Shown: positions 8,893 through 17,307 of the stretch, piece by piece
Layout: each line of letters opens with the position of its first letter
Numbering within the stretch: the first letter of the stretch is position 1
Assembly (NCBI GenBank): GCA_002344055.1
Contig: DDTH01000017.1
Span: 165,711 to 229,710, forward strand
Source: Sphingomonadales bacterium UBA2369
GTDB lineage: Bacteria; Pseudomonadota; Alphaproteobacteria; Sphingomonadales; Sphingomonadaceae
DNA length: 64,000 nt
Direction of reading: 5' to 3'
Program-made: the position numbers and the translations under genes
The notes under the pieces: model-generated
What the model saw: the letters and a program-made list of their open reading frames with translations, nothing else
The model's database searches: none
Told to the model about the DNA's origin: nothing

Positions 8893-10152
8893 TCACAGAT
8901 CGATCAGCAGGCGCATCGGGTCTTCCAGCGCTTCCTTGATGCGGACGAGGAAGGTGACCGCCTCGCGGCCGTCGATCAGGCGGTGGTCGTAGCTGAGCGC
9001 CAGATACATCATCGGGCGGATCACCACCTGCCCGTCCTTCGCGACCGGGCGCTCGTCGATCCGGTGCATGCCGAGCACCGCCGACTGCGGCGGATTGATG
9101 ATTGGGGTGGAAAGCAGGCTACCGAACACGCCGCCATTGGTGATCGTGAAGGTGCCGCCCTTCATGTCTTCCATCGTCAGCGTGCCGTCCTTGGCGCGCT
9201 TGCCGAAGTCGGCGATGGCCAGCTCGACCTCGGCGAAGCTCATCGCCTGCGCGTCGCGGATGACGGGCACGACCAGACCCTGCGGCGCGGAGACGGCGAC
9301 CGAAATGTCGGCATAATCACGATAGACGATCTCGTCGCCCTCGATCGCGCCGTTGACGGCGGGCACATCGCGCAGCGCCAGGGTCGCGGCCTTCACGAAG
9401 AAGGACATGAAGCCCAGGCGGATGCCGTGCTTCTTTTCGAACAGATCCTTGTAGCGCGCGCGCGCCTCCATCACCGCCGTCATATCGACGTCGTTGAAGG
9501 TGGTGAGCATCGCCGCGGTGTTCTGCGCTTCCTTCAGGCGGCTCGCGATGGTCTGGCGCAGGCGCGTCATGCGGACGCGCTCCTCGCGGCGTTCGCCGGT
9601 GGCACGCGGGGCCGGGGCGGAGACCTGCGCGGCGGGAGCGGGAGCCGGCGCGCTCTGGCTGGGCGCGGGCGCGGCCTTCTGCGCCTTCGCGGCGGTCAGC
9701 ACATCGTCCTTGGTCAGGCGGCCGTCCTTGCCCGTGCCCTTGATCTTCGACGGATCGAGGCCGTGCTCCAGCACGACTCGGCGGACAGCGGGTGACAGGG
9801 TCAGGCTGCTGCCGCTTTCATCGTCGCCACCATCCTCGTCCGCTTCCTCGCGCAGCGCGATATTCTCGCCGGCATTGGCCTGAACGTGGCCCTTCGGCTC
9901 GGCAGCCGCCGCGCCGCCTTCCGAAATGCGGGCGATCAGGCCGCCCACCGAGACGGTGTCGCCTTCCTTCGCCAGCTGCTCGCCGAGCGTGCCGGCGACG
10001 GGCGCGTTGACCTCGATCGCGACCTTGTCCGTCTCCAGGCTGGCGATCGGCTCGTCGGCCGCGACCGCGTCGCCCGGCTGCTTCAGCCACTGGCCGACGG
10101 TCGCTTCGGTGATCGATTCGCCCAAGGTCGGGACAATGACGTCGGTGGCCAT
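8893..10152 (-). CDS. sucB: Dihydrolipoyllysine-residue succinyltransferase, 2-oxoglutarate dehydrogenase E2
   Basis: A 419-residue E2 with one N-terminal lipoyl domain (lipoyl Lys43 in LETDKVAIE). An acidic linker leads to an E1/E3-binding domain (LSPAVRRVVLEHGLDPSKIKG), then an Ala-Pro hinge and the catalytic domain. The C-terminal domain contains GVFGSLLSTPIINPPQSA and the active-site YDHRLIDGREAV. A single lipoyl domain and the arginine-rich TRLRQTIASRLKEAQ fit SucB rather than pyruvate E2. It sits 9 bp after sucA and 22 bp before lpd. Confidence 0.96.
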   Translation of the reverse strand: MATDVIVPTLGESITEATVGQWLKQPGDAVAADEPIASLETDKVAIEVNAPVAGTLGEQLAKEGDTVSVGGLIARISEGGAAAAEPKGHVQANAGENIALREEADEDGGDDESGSSLTLSPAVRRVVLEHGLDPSKIKGTGKDGRLTKDDVLTAAKAQKAAPAPSQSAPAPAPAAQVSAPAPRATGERREERVRMTRLRQTIASRLKEAQNTAAMLTTFNDVDMTAVMEARARYKDLFEKKHGIRLGFMSFFVKAATLALRDVPAVNGAIEGDEIVYRDYADISVAVSAPQGLVVPVIRDAQAMSFAEVELAIADFGKRAKDGTLTMEDMKGGTFTITNGGVFGSLLSTPIINPPQSAVLGMHRIDERPVAKDGQVVIRPMMYLALSYDHRLIDGREAVTFLVRIKEALEDPMRLLIDL

Positions 10153-10161
10153 GATCTTCCT

Positions 10162-13083
10162 CTATTCTGCGGCCTGCGCGATGGCGCTGGCGTCAATTCC
10201 GATGGCGTCGGCGATGAGTGCCGCCTGCTCCGCCGCGTGCCGCTTGGCAAGGCCGGTGGCGGGCGAGGCGGAGCCGGGCCGGCCCGCGTAGCTGGGGCGC
10301 TTCGCTTTCGATTTCGCCTCGATCAGGCACTCCTCGATCAGCGGCTCGACGAAGCTCCAGGCGCCGTTATTCTTCGGTTCTTCCTGCGCCCAGATCACTT
10401 CCGTCAGGTTGGTCATGCGCTTCAGGCGGGTGACCAGGGGCTCGGACGGGAAGGGATAGAGCTGCTCGACGCGGACGATCGAGACGTCTTTCGCCTGCGC
10501 CGCGTCGCGCGCTTCCATCAGCTCATAGGCGACCTTGCCGGAGCAGAGCACCAGGCGGCGCACATCCTTGTCGCCCGGACCGCCCAGATCGGAGACGATG
10601 CGGCGGAAATGGCTCTCGCCGGTGAAGTCCGCCGCGCTGGACACCGCCAATTTGTGCCGCAGCAGCGACTTGGGCGTCATGATCACCAAAGGCTTGCGGA
10701 AATCGCGGAGCATCTGGCGGCGCAGGATGTGGAAATAGTTGGCCGGGGTCGTGCAGTAAGCGACCTGCATATTGTCCTCGGCGCAGAGCTGCAGATAGCG
10801 CTCCAGCCGGGCGGAACTGTGCTCCGGGCCTTGGCCTTCGTAACCGTGCGGGAGCAGCATCACGAGGCCGCAGGCGCGCAGCCACTTCGCCTCGCCCGCG
10901 GCGATGAACTGGTCGATCATCACCTGCGCGCCATTGGCAAAATCGCCGAACTGCGCCTCCCACAGCACCAAAGCGCGCGGATCAGCAATGGCGTAGCCAT
11001 ATTCGAAGCCGAGCACGCCGAATTCGGAAAGCGGGCTGTCGCGCACCTCGAACCGTCCGCCGCCGGGCAGCTTGCACAGCGGGATGTAGCGCTCGCCATT
11101 GTCCTGATTGCGCCAGACGGCGTGCCGGTGGCTGAACGTGCCGCGGCCGCTATCCTGACCCGATAGGCGCACGGTATAGCCTTCGCCGACCAGACTGCCG
11201 AAGGCGAGCGCCTCGGCCGTGGCCCAATCGAAATTCTCGCCGGTAGCGAACATCTGCGCCTTGGCATCCAGGATGCGCTGCAGCGTCTTGTGGACGGGCA
11301 GGCCTTCGGGGACCGTCGTCAGCACCTTGCCGATCGCCGCCATATTGTCGGGCGCCAGGCCGGTTTCGATGTTGCGGCGTTCGGCGACACCGCCCTCGGG
11401 ACGGTTCAGGCCCGCCCAGCGGCCCCCGAACCAGTCCGCCTTGTTGGGCAGATAGGATTTGGCCGCCTCGAACTCATCCTCGAACGTGGCGGTGATGCCG
11501 GCTTCGGTCTTCGCCGCCCAGTCGGCGCCGATCACGCCTTCATCGACCAGGCGCTTCGCATAGAGAGCGCTGACCGCCGGATGCTTGCGGATCGCGGCAT
11601 ACATGACCGGCTGGGTGAAGGCCGGCTCGTCGCCCTCATTGTGGCCGAAGCGGCGGTAGCACCACATGTCGATGACGACATCGTGGTTGAACTGCTGGCG
11701 GTAGTCGATCGCCAGCTTGCAGGCGAAGGTGACGGCCTCCGGATCGTCGCCATTGACGTGCAGGATCGGCGCCTGGACCACCTTGGCGATGTCCGACGGA
11801 TAAGGCGACGAGCGGGCATAAGCCGGCGAGGTGGTAAAGCCGATCTGGTTGTTGATGACGAAGTGGATCGCGCCGCCCGTATTGTAGCCGGGCAGACCGG
11901 AGAAACCGAAACATTCGGCGATGATCCCCTGCCCCGCAAAGGCCGCGTCGCCGTGAAGCAGGATGGGCAGGACCTGATCGCCCTCCCAATCCGCGCGCTG
12001 AGTCTGCTCGGCGCGGACCTTGCCAAGCACGACCGGATCCACCGCCTCGAGATGCGAGGGATTGGGGACGAGGCTGAGGTGAACCTTGTTGCCATCAAAC
12101 TCGCGGTCCGACGAGGTGCCGAGGTGATATTTCACGTCGCCCGAACCGGCCACATCGTCCGGATTGGCCGAGCCGCCGGCAAATTCGCTGAAGATGGCGC
12201 GGTACGGCTTGCCCATCACGTTGGCGAGGACGTTCAGCCGGCCGCGATGGGCCATGCCGATCACCATCAATTCGACGCCGTGCTGGCCGCCATATTTGAT
12301 CACAGCCTCCAGCGCGGGGACCATGGATTCGCCGCCATCCAGGCCGAAGCGCTTCGTCCCGACATATTTGCGGGCGAGGAATTTCTCCCACTGCTCGGCC
12401 TGGATGACCTTGGCCAGGATCGACTGCTTGCCCTCGGGCGTGAAGCTGATTTCCTTGTCCTTGCCCTCCATCCGCTCCTGCAGGAAGCGGCGCTCGGCCA
12501 GGTCGTTGATGTGCATATATTCCAGGCCGACATGGCCGCAATAATTGGCCCGCAAGGTCGCGACGATCTCGGCCACCGTGGCGAATTCGAAGCCCAATGC
12601 GCCATCGAGATAGATGGGCCGGGTCGATTTGGAATCGAGGCCGTGAAATTCGGGCGTCAGATCGTCCGGCAGCTCACGCTTGGTGAGGCCGAGCGGATCG
12701 AGATCGGCGGCGAGGTGACCGCGCACCCGGTAGGTGCGGATCAGCATCATCGCGCGGACCGTATCCTGCGCGGCCTGGATGATCGCGGCCTGATCAGGCG
12801 CGGCCGGTGCCGCAGCCGGGGCAACCTTGACCGGCGCGGCGGGCGGACGGTCGATCGCCGACTGGGTCGGATCGAGACCGGCCGTGGTCGCGTCGGTATC
12901 GGTCAGCGGCCAGTTGGAGCGCGCCCAGCTCGGACCGGCGGCGGCGCGCTCCAGGCCGTTCAGAAGATCGTGCCATTCCGCGCCGACGCTGCGAGGATCG
13001 GCGGCAAAGCGCGCCTGCAGCGACTGCAGATAGGAGGGGCTGACCCCTTCCAGCAGGTCGGTTGAATCAGCGTCGCGGGCCAT
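10162..13083 (-). CDS. sucA: 2-oxoglutarate dehydrogenase E1 component
   Basis: A thiamine-diphosphate enzyme of about 973 residues. The start at 13083 gives MARDADSTDLLEGVSPSYLQ, matching the family's N-terminal E2-binding segment (SPSYLQSLQARFAADPRSV). The frame is open to an ATG at 13125, but that would add 14 residues without similarity. Visible landmarks are YRVRGHLAADLDPLG, the substrate histidine region GMAHRGRLNVLANV, the ThDP/Mg segment HGDAAFAGQGIIAE through INNQIGFTT, and DMWCYRRFGHNEGDEP. It is followed directly by sucB. Confidence 0.96.
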   Translation of the reverse strand: MARDADSTDLLEGVSPSYLQSLQARFAADPRSVGAEWHDLLNGLERAAAGPSWARSNWPLTDTDATTAGLDPTQSAIDRPPAAPVKVAPAAAPAAPDQAAIIQAAQDTVRAMMLIRTYRVRGHLAADLDPLGLTKRELPDDLTPEFHGLDSKSTRPIYLDGALGFEFATVAEIVATLRANYCGHVGLEYMHINDLAERRFLQERMEGKDKEISFTPEGKQSILAKVIQAEQWEKFLARKYVGTKRFGLDGGESMVPALEAVIKYGGQHGVELMVIGMAHRGRLNVLANVMGKPYRAIFSEFAGGSANPDDVAGSGDVKYHLGTSSDREFDGNKVHLSLVPNPSHLEAVDPVVLGKVRAEQTQRADWEGDQVLPILLHGDAAFAGQGIIAECFGFSGLPGYNTGGAIHFVINNQIGFTTSPAYARSSPYPSDIAKVVQAPILHVNGDDPEAVTFACKLAIDYRQQFNHDVVIDMWCYRRFGHNEGDEPAFTQPVMYAAIRKHPAVSALYAKRLVDEGVIGADWAAKTEAGITATFEDEFEAAKSYLPNKADWFGGRWAGLNRPEGGVAERRNIETGLAPDNMAAIGKVLTTVPEGLPVHKTLQRILDAKAQMFATGENFDWATAEALAFGSLVGEGYTVRLSGQDSGRGTFSHRHAVWRNQDNGERYIPLCKLPGGGRFEVRDSPLSEFGVLGFEYGYAIADPRALVLWEAQFGDFANGAQVMIDQFIAAGEAKWLRACGLVMLLPHGYEGQGPEHSSARLERYLQLCAEDNMQVAYCTTPANYFHILRRQMLRDFRKPLVIMTPKSLLRHKLAVSSAADFTGESHFRRIVSDLGGPGDKDVRRLVLCSGKVAYELMEARDAAQAKDVSIVRVEQLYPFPSEPLVTRLKRMTNLTEVIWAQEEPKNNGAWSFVEPLIEECLIEAKSKAKRPSYAGRPGSASPATGLAKRHAAEQAALIADAIGIDASAIAQAAE

Positions 13084-13158
13084 GGCCGGTCTCGTATCCG
13101 TTCGGGCAATTGGGAAACTGCCCATTATCTATAGCCTGTTAAGGCGAGATTGAACCCG

Positions 13159-14046
13159 TCAGGCGATTGCAAGCAGGTCGGCGAGCGTCGTGCCAAGCTC
13201 CGAGGGGCTGGCGGCGACGCGGATGCCGGCGGCTTCCATCGCCGCGATCTTGTCCTCGGCACCGCCCTGACCGCCCGAGACGATCGCACCGGCATGGCCC
13301 ATGCGGCGGCCCGGCGGCGCGGTGCGGCCGGCAATGAAACCGACGGTGGGCTTGGAACGGCCGCGCTTCGCTTCGTCAGCAAGGAACTGCGCCGCTTCCT
13401 CTTCGGCCGAGCCGCCGATTTCGCCGATCATGATGATCGATTTGGTCGCCTCGTCGGCCAGGAACAGCTCCAGCACGTCGATGAAATTGGTACCGTTGAC
13501 CGGATCGCCGCCGATCCCGACCGCCGTGGTCTGGCCGAGGCCCGCATTCGTGGTCTGGAACACCGCTTCATAGGTAAGCGTGCCCGAGCGGCTGACGATG
13601 CCGACGCTGCCCTTGGAGAAGATGCTGCCGGGCATGATGCCGATCTTGCATTCGTTCGGGGTGAGCACGCCGGGGCAGTTCGGGCCGATCAGCCGCGACT
13701 TGGAGCCCGAAAGTGCGCGCTTCACGCGCACCATGTCGAGCACCGGCACGCCTTCGGTGATCGCGACGATCAACGGCACTTCGGCGTCGATCGCCTCGAG
13801 GATCGAGTCGGCTGCGAAGGGCGGCGGCACGTAGACGACGCTGGCGTCGGCACCCGTCGCCGCGACCGCCTCGGCAACCGTGTCGAAGACAGGCAGGCCA
13901 ATATGGGTCTGGCCGCCTTTGCCCGGCGTGACGCCGCCGACCATCTTGGTGCCGTAGGCCAAAGCCTGCTGAGTGTGGAAGGTGCCGGTTTCGCCGGTCA
14001 TTCCCTGTGTAATGACCTTGGTGTTGGCGTTGACGAGGATGGACAT
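13159..14046 (-). CDS. sucD: Succinyl-CoA ligase (ADP/GDP-forming) alpha subunit
   Basis: A 295-residue subunit with the CoA-binding Rossmann domain near the N-terminus (VITQGMTGETGTFHTQQAL) and the mid-protein GPNCPGVLTPNE. The phosphorylated histidine is at about residue 251, in RRMGHAGAIVSGGQGGA. It makes the SucCD complex with a beta subunit, which would be expected next door, but no sucC reading frame is present on either side. The gene is upstream of sucA on the same strand with a 75-bp gap to the alternative sucA start. Confidence 0.95.
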   Translation of the reverse strand: MSILVNANTKVITQGMTGETGTFHTQQALAYGTKMVGGVTPGKGGQTHIGLPVFDTVAEAVAATGADASVVYVPPPFAADSILEAIDAEVPLIVAITEGVPVLDMVRVKRALSGSKSRLIGPNCPGVLTPNECKIGIMPGSIFSKGSVGIVSRSGTLTYEAVFQTTNAGLGQTTAVGIGGDPVNGTNFIDVLELFLADEATKSIIMIGEIGGSAEEEAAQFLADEAKRGRSKPTVGFIAGRTAPPGRRMGHAGAIVSGGQGGAEDKIAAMEAAGIRVAASPSELGTTLADLLAIA

Positions 14047-14082
14047 GGGTGGGTGATCGTCCTTGATACTAAAGAGAAAGCT

Positions 14083-14772
14083 TTATTTGGTTTCGGGTTC
14101 GGCCGGCTGGCTCTGGGCCGAACCCGCGCCGCTTTTGGTCGCGGTTATGCCCAGGCCGATCGCCGGGATCTGCCGACGCATCGGCGAATCCGCCGCGATG
14201 TGAACGACCGTCTGCTGATCGAGACCCGACCGGAAACCGGGAGACCATTCCCAGCTGGTGACGCCCATCTGATTGTTGCTGCTGGTGGTCGGGGCGGAGG
14301 TCCAGGCGGCGATCGTCTCGGCGCTGGGCGGTGCCGCCGCCGCGAAATCGTAGACGCGGCATTCCGTCGCCGACAACGGCCCGCCCGTCAGCGACGAGAC
14401 GACGGCGTGCAGTTCGCGGCCATTCACCGTCTTGCGATAGGCCGTGTTGACCAGCGTTCCGGCCTCGGGCGCCCCGCGCGTGACGCTGTCGGCCAGCGCC
14501 AGCAACTGGCCGAGCGGCGACTGCGCCTCCGGCGAAAAGCGCTCCCAGCCCGCTGCGGCGGCCGCAGCATTCAGGGCGTTCACATCGGAAAGATCGGTGC
14601 AGAGCCGGTCATATTCGGCAAAGGCCGGATTGTCGGCAGCGGCCGGCGTCGCGGCGGCCGCCTCACCATTCGCCTGAGGCGCGGGCGCGGCGGCGTTGTT
14701 GGCGCTTTCGCCGCGATTGCACGCGGCGGTGGCGGCCAGCAGGATCGCGACGGCGGCAATGCGGCTCTTCAT
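14083..14772 (-). CDS. Predicted lipoprotein of unknown function
   Basis: A 229-residue protein with a lipoprotein signal peptide (MKSRIAAVAILLAATAAC, lipidated Cys18), then an Ala/Pro/Asn-rich linker. The globular region contains a helical DRLCTDLSDVNALNAAAAAAGW and a possible second domain at SSLTGGPLSATECRVYDF. I do not recognise the family. The ORF remains open upstream to 14847, but the start at 14772 gives a perfect signal peptide. It lies between mdh and sucD, where a sucC gene might have been expected. Confidence 0.75.
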   Translation of the reverse strand: MKSRIAAVAILLAATAACNRGESANNAAAPAPQANGEAAAATPAAADNPAFAEYDRLCTDLSDVNALNAAAAAAGWERFSPEAQSPLGQLLALADSVTRGAPEAGTLVNTAYRKTVNGRELHAVVSSLTGGPLSATECRVYDFAAAAPPSAETIAAWTSAPTTSSNNQMGVTSWEWSPGFRSGLDQQTVVHIAADSPMRRQIPAIGLGITATKSGAGSAQSQPAEPETK

Positions 14773-14791
14773 ATCCGGCTCTCCCAGTCGC

Positions 14792-15754
14792 TCAGGCGAG
14801 GCTCTCGTCAATGCCCTTGCAGGCGACGAGCAATTCCTTGACCGCATCGACGCTGACCGTGAGGTTGGCCTTGGCCTCGTCGTCCAGCTCGATCTCGACG
14901 ATCTGCTCGACGCCGTCCTTGCCGATGATCACGGGCACGCCGACATAGAGGTCGTCCACGCCATATTGGCCGGTCAGGTGCGCGGCGCAGGGCAGAAGAC
15001 GCTTCTGGTCGCCCAGATAGCTTTCCGCCATCGCGATCGCGCTCGCGGCCGGGGCGTAGAAAGCCGAGCCGGTGCCGAGCAAAGCGACGATCTCGCCGCC
15101 GCCACCGCGGGTGCGCTTCACAATCGCGTCGATCTTCTCCTTCGTGGAGCGGCCCTGCTTGATCAGATCGGGCACCGGAATGCCGGCGACGGTGCTGTAC
15201 TGCACGATCGGCACCATCGTGTCGCCATGGCCCCCGAGCACGAAGGTCGTGACGTCGCGGGCGGAGACTTCGAACTCCTCGGCCAGGAAGTGGCTGAAGC
15301 GCGCCGAGTCCAGCACGCCGGCCATGCCGACGACCTTGTTGTGCGGGAGGCCGGAAAATTCGCGCAGCGCCCAGACCATCGCGTCGAGCGGATTGGTGAT
15401 GCAGATCACGAAGGCGTCCGGGGCATGCGTCTTGATGCCCTCGCCGACTGCCTTCATCACCTTCAGATTGATGCCGATCAGGTCGTCGCGGCTCATGCCG
15501 GGCTTGCGGGCCACACCGGCGGTGACGATGCAGACATCGGCGCCGGCAATGTCGGCATAATCGTTCGAGCCGGTGATCTTCGCGTCGAAGCCTTCGACCG
15601 GGCCGCACTGGCTGAGGTCCAGCGCCTTGCCCTGCGGCACGCCTTCGACCACGTCGAACAGGACGATGTCGCCCAATTCCTTCTGCGCCGCCAAATGCGC
15701 GAGCGTGCCGCCGATATTACCGGCGCCGATCAGCGCGATCTTCTTGCGAGCCAT
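14792..15754 (-). CDS. mdh: Malate dehydrogenase
   Basis: A 320-residue NAD-dependent enzyme of the LDH-like type that interconverts malate and oxaloacetate. The start at 15754 gives MARKKIALIGAGNIGGTLAHL, with the GxGxxG motif at residues 10-15. Substrate-binding RKPGMSRDDLIGIN holds the Arg pair, and the catalytic His176 is in FVLGGHGDTMVP. Longer upstream starts would add 15 unconserved residues. It belongs with the sucDAB-lpd genes in location and probably in regulation, although a lipoprotein gene lies between. Confidence 0.96.
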   Translation of the reverse strand: MARKKIALIGAGNIGGTLAHLAAQKELGDIVLFDVVEGVPQGKALDLSQCGPVEGFDAKITGSNDYADIAGADVCIVTAGVARKPGMSRDDLIGINLKVMKAVGEGIKTHAPDAFVICITNPLDAMVWALREFSGLPHNKVVGMAGVLDSARFSHFLAEEFEVSARDVTTFVLGGHGDTMVPIVQYSTVAGIPVPDLIKQGRSTKEKIDAIVKRTRGGGGEIVALLGTGSAFYAPAASAIAMAESYLGDQKRLLPCAAHLTGQYGVDDLYVGVPVIIGKDGVEQIVEIELDDEAKANLTVSVDAVKELLVACKGIDESLA

Positions 15755-15854
15755 GAGAGCCCCTTCCCGTCCAGCTATTCCATGAGGGCCGCAGGACACG
15801 GCCCGACGCGGGGTCGCTTAGACCCGCATCGGCGCAGGGGCAACCGCCCGAAAG

Positions 15855-16346
15855 CTATTCGGCACGAGACAGAATGTGCCGGGCGAATTCCCTATAGCTG
15901 CCGTCCGGGCGGCGCACTTCGTCGATGACATGGAGGCGGCCATCGTCGGCCAGGCGATAGACGGTGCGGCCCCGCTCGGTTTCAGGCGAGCCCCAATCGG
16001 ATGTCAGCACGTGACCCTCGGCCGCCGCACTTATGCCGAAACTCACGCCCCGGCTGTCGAACCAGGTCGCGCGCCAGTTCGCGCCTTCCGCCTGACGATA
16101 GAAAGCCCGCCCCTCGAACGGCCCGGCGCGATAGCTGAATTCCAAGAAAGCGCCGCCGAGCACCGGGCGAATCTCCAACATTGCTTCGTCGGCCCGGCCC
16201 ATCGTCGCGCCGGGACCTCGCCAGCGGCCGGACAGCCATGCCAGCGGCGCGGCAGGCGCCTGCGCGATCGGCGCCTGCTGCGCGTGAGCGGCTTGCGGCG
16301 CGGCGGCGAGCAGCAAAGCGGCCAGCAGGAGCTCAGCCATGGGCAT
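15855..16346 (-). CDS. Exported protein of unknown function, lipocalin-like
   Basis: A 163-residue protein with a signal peptide ending around HAQQAP. The mature part contains LAWLSGRWRGPG, EIRPVLGGAFLEFSYR and a series of alternating beta strands ending in DEVRRPDGSYREFARHIL. This is the WL-GxW start and strand pattern of DUF1579/DUF6265-like beta-barrels. The AGGA in front of 16346 supports that start. It overlaps the VOC gene by 14 bp, so they are probably co-transcribed. The ligand is unknown. Confidence 0.65.
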   Translation of the reverse strand: MPMAELLLAALLLAAAPQAAHAQQAPIAQAPAAPLAWLSGRWRGPGATMGRADEAMLEIRPVLGGAFLEFSYRAGPFEGRAFYRQAEGANWRATWFDSRGVSFGISAAAEGHVLTSDWGSPETERGRTVYRLADDGRLHVIDEVRRPDGSYREFARHILSRAE

Positions 16347-16716
16347 TGCTTAGATCCTGATAGAACATCAGCGCATTGTCGTCCGGATCGTAGAAGGTGA
16401 GCAATTTCACCATGTCCGGGATTTCCATGATGTCGCCATCCTGGCGGACGCCATGGCGATCCAGTTCGGCCTTGGCGGCCTCGATGTCCGTCACGCCGAA
16501 GGTCAGCACCGCGCCACCCGGCGTCCCCGCGCCCTCTTCCTTGATCCCAAAGCCGACATTCACATTCGCGACCGGACTCGTCATCTCGCACCAGGCGATA
16601 TCGTCCCGCTTGTAGATCAGCGCGAAGCCGAGCACCTTTTCATACCAGGCGATGGTGCGGTCGAGGTCGGTTGCGCTGCACGAGCAAGTCAGTCCGCCAT
16701 CGAATGAAATGCCCAT
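16333..16716 (-). CDS. VOC (glyoxalase/bleomycin resistance) superfamily protein
   Basis: A 127-residue vicinal-oxygen-chelate protein. A strong Shine-Dalgarno GGGGAGG stands 6 bp before the ATG at 16716, which fixes the start (the frame is open to 16929). The pattern CSATDLDRTIAWYEKVLGFAL, then CEMTSPVANVNVGFG, VTDIEAAKAELDRHG and KLLTFYDPDDNALMFYQDL gives the two beta-alpha-beta-beta-beta modules. A metal site is not obvious from the sequence. It is divergent from the double winged-helix regulator, which is a plausible controller. Confidence 0.85.
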   Translation of the reverse strand: MGISFDGGLTCSCSATDLDRTIAWYEKVLGFALIYKRDDIAWCEMTSPVANVNVGFGIKEEGAGTPGGAVLTFGVTDIEAAKAELDRHGVRQDGDIMEIPDMVKLLTFYDPDDNALMFYQDLSNAHG

Positions 16717-16744
16717 CTCAAACCTCCCCGAATCGATACGATTG

Positions 16745-16758
16745 ACTATTTGTATAGT
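16745..16758. promoter_or_regulatory. Candidate operator between VOC gene and winged-helix regulator
   Basis: A perfect inverted repeat ACTAT-TTGT-ATAGT lies between the divergent starts at 16716 and 16777. It is AT-rich in a GC-rich background and centred in the 60-bp gap. This is the arrangement expected for an autoregulated HxlR-type pair. Only position and symmetry support it. Confidence 0.5.
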
Positions 16759-16776
16759 AGATTGCATATTCGTCAA

Positions 16777-17307
16777 ATGGTCGATGCGGAGACGTTGGCG
16801 CGCCTGTCCGCGAGCCGCTGGTTCATGCCGGCGATGGCGATGGCGCACGAAGGCGGCGGCTTTCGCGTGGCGGCCTTGCTGCACCGGCTCGGCACCTCGC
16901 GCTCGATGGTGCGGCGGGTGGTGGAGCAACTGGTCGCTTACGGCTGGATCGCGTCAAATCCGGGCCATGGCCATCCGCTGCGCCCGGACTATGTGCTGCG
17001 CGGCGAGGGTGCAGCAATTGCGGCATGGTGCGCGGAGGTGATGGCGGCGCGGCGGCGGCTGGGGCTGGAGCCGGGCGACCTGGGCCGCTGGTCGCTGCCC
17101 GTGTTGCGCAGCGTCGCGCCGGGCTGGCGGCGCTTCTCGCAGCTGGAAGAGGCGCTCGACCCGATCACGCCGCGCGCACTGTCGACCACGCTGAAAGGCC
17201 TGATCGGCCAGCGGCTGGTGACGCGGCAGCTGCAGGAGAGTTTTCCGCCAACCGCTATCTACGGCGTGACCGGGCGCGGCTCGCTGCTCGCGGAGGCGCT
17301 TGCCTAG
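16777..17307 (+). CDS. Transcriptional regulator with two winged-helix domains, HxlR-type C-terminus
   Basis: A 176-residue protein in which both halves look like winged helices. The N-terminal half (about residues 8-70) has RVAALLHRLGTSRSMVRRVVEQLVAYGWIAS, followed by a wing with HGHPLRPDYVL. The C-terminal half (about 95-170) is HxlR-like: GRWSLPVLRSVAPGWRRFSQLEEAL, then ALSTTLKGLIGQRLVTRQLQE and YGVTGRGSLL. A TTG start at 16750 is possible, but the ATG at 16777 is preferred. The stop shares a CTAG with the convergent zapE. Confidence 0.75.
   Translation: MVDAETLARLSASRWFMPAMAMAHEGGGFRVAALLHRLGTSRSMVRRVVEQLVAYGWIASNPGHGHPLRPDYVLRGEGAAIAAWCAEVMAARRRLGLEPGDLGRWSLPVLRSVAPGWRRFSQLEEALDPITPRALSTTLKGLIGQRLVTRQLQESFPPTAIYGVTGRGSLLAEALA

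Noticed and set aside
13084..13125. Longer sucA start at 13125
   Set aside because: The 14 extra residues lack similarity, and no ribosome binding site precedes it; the start at 13083 gives the conserved N-terminus.
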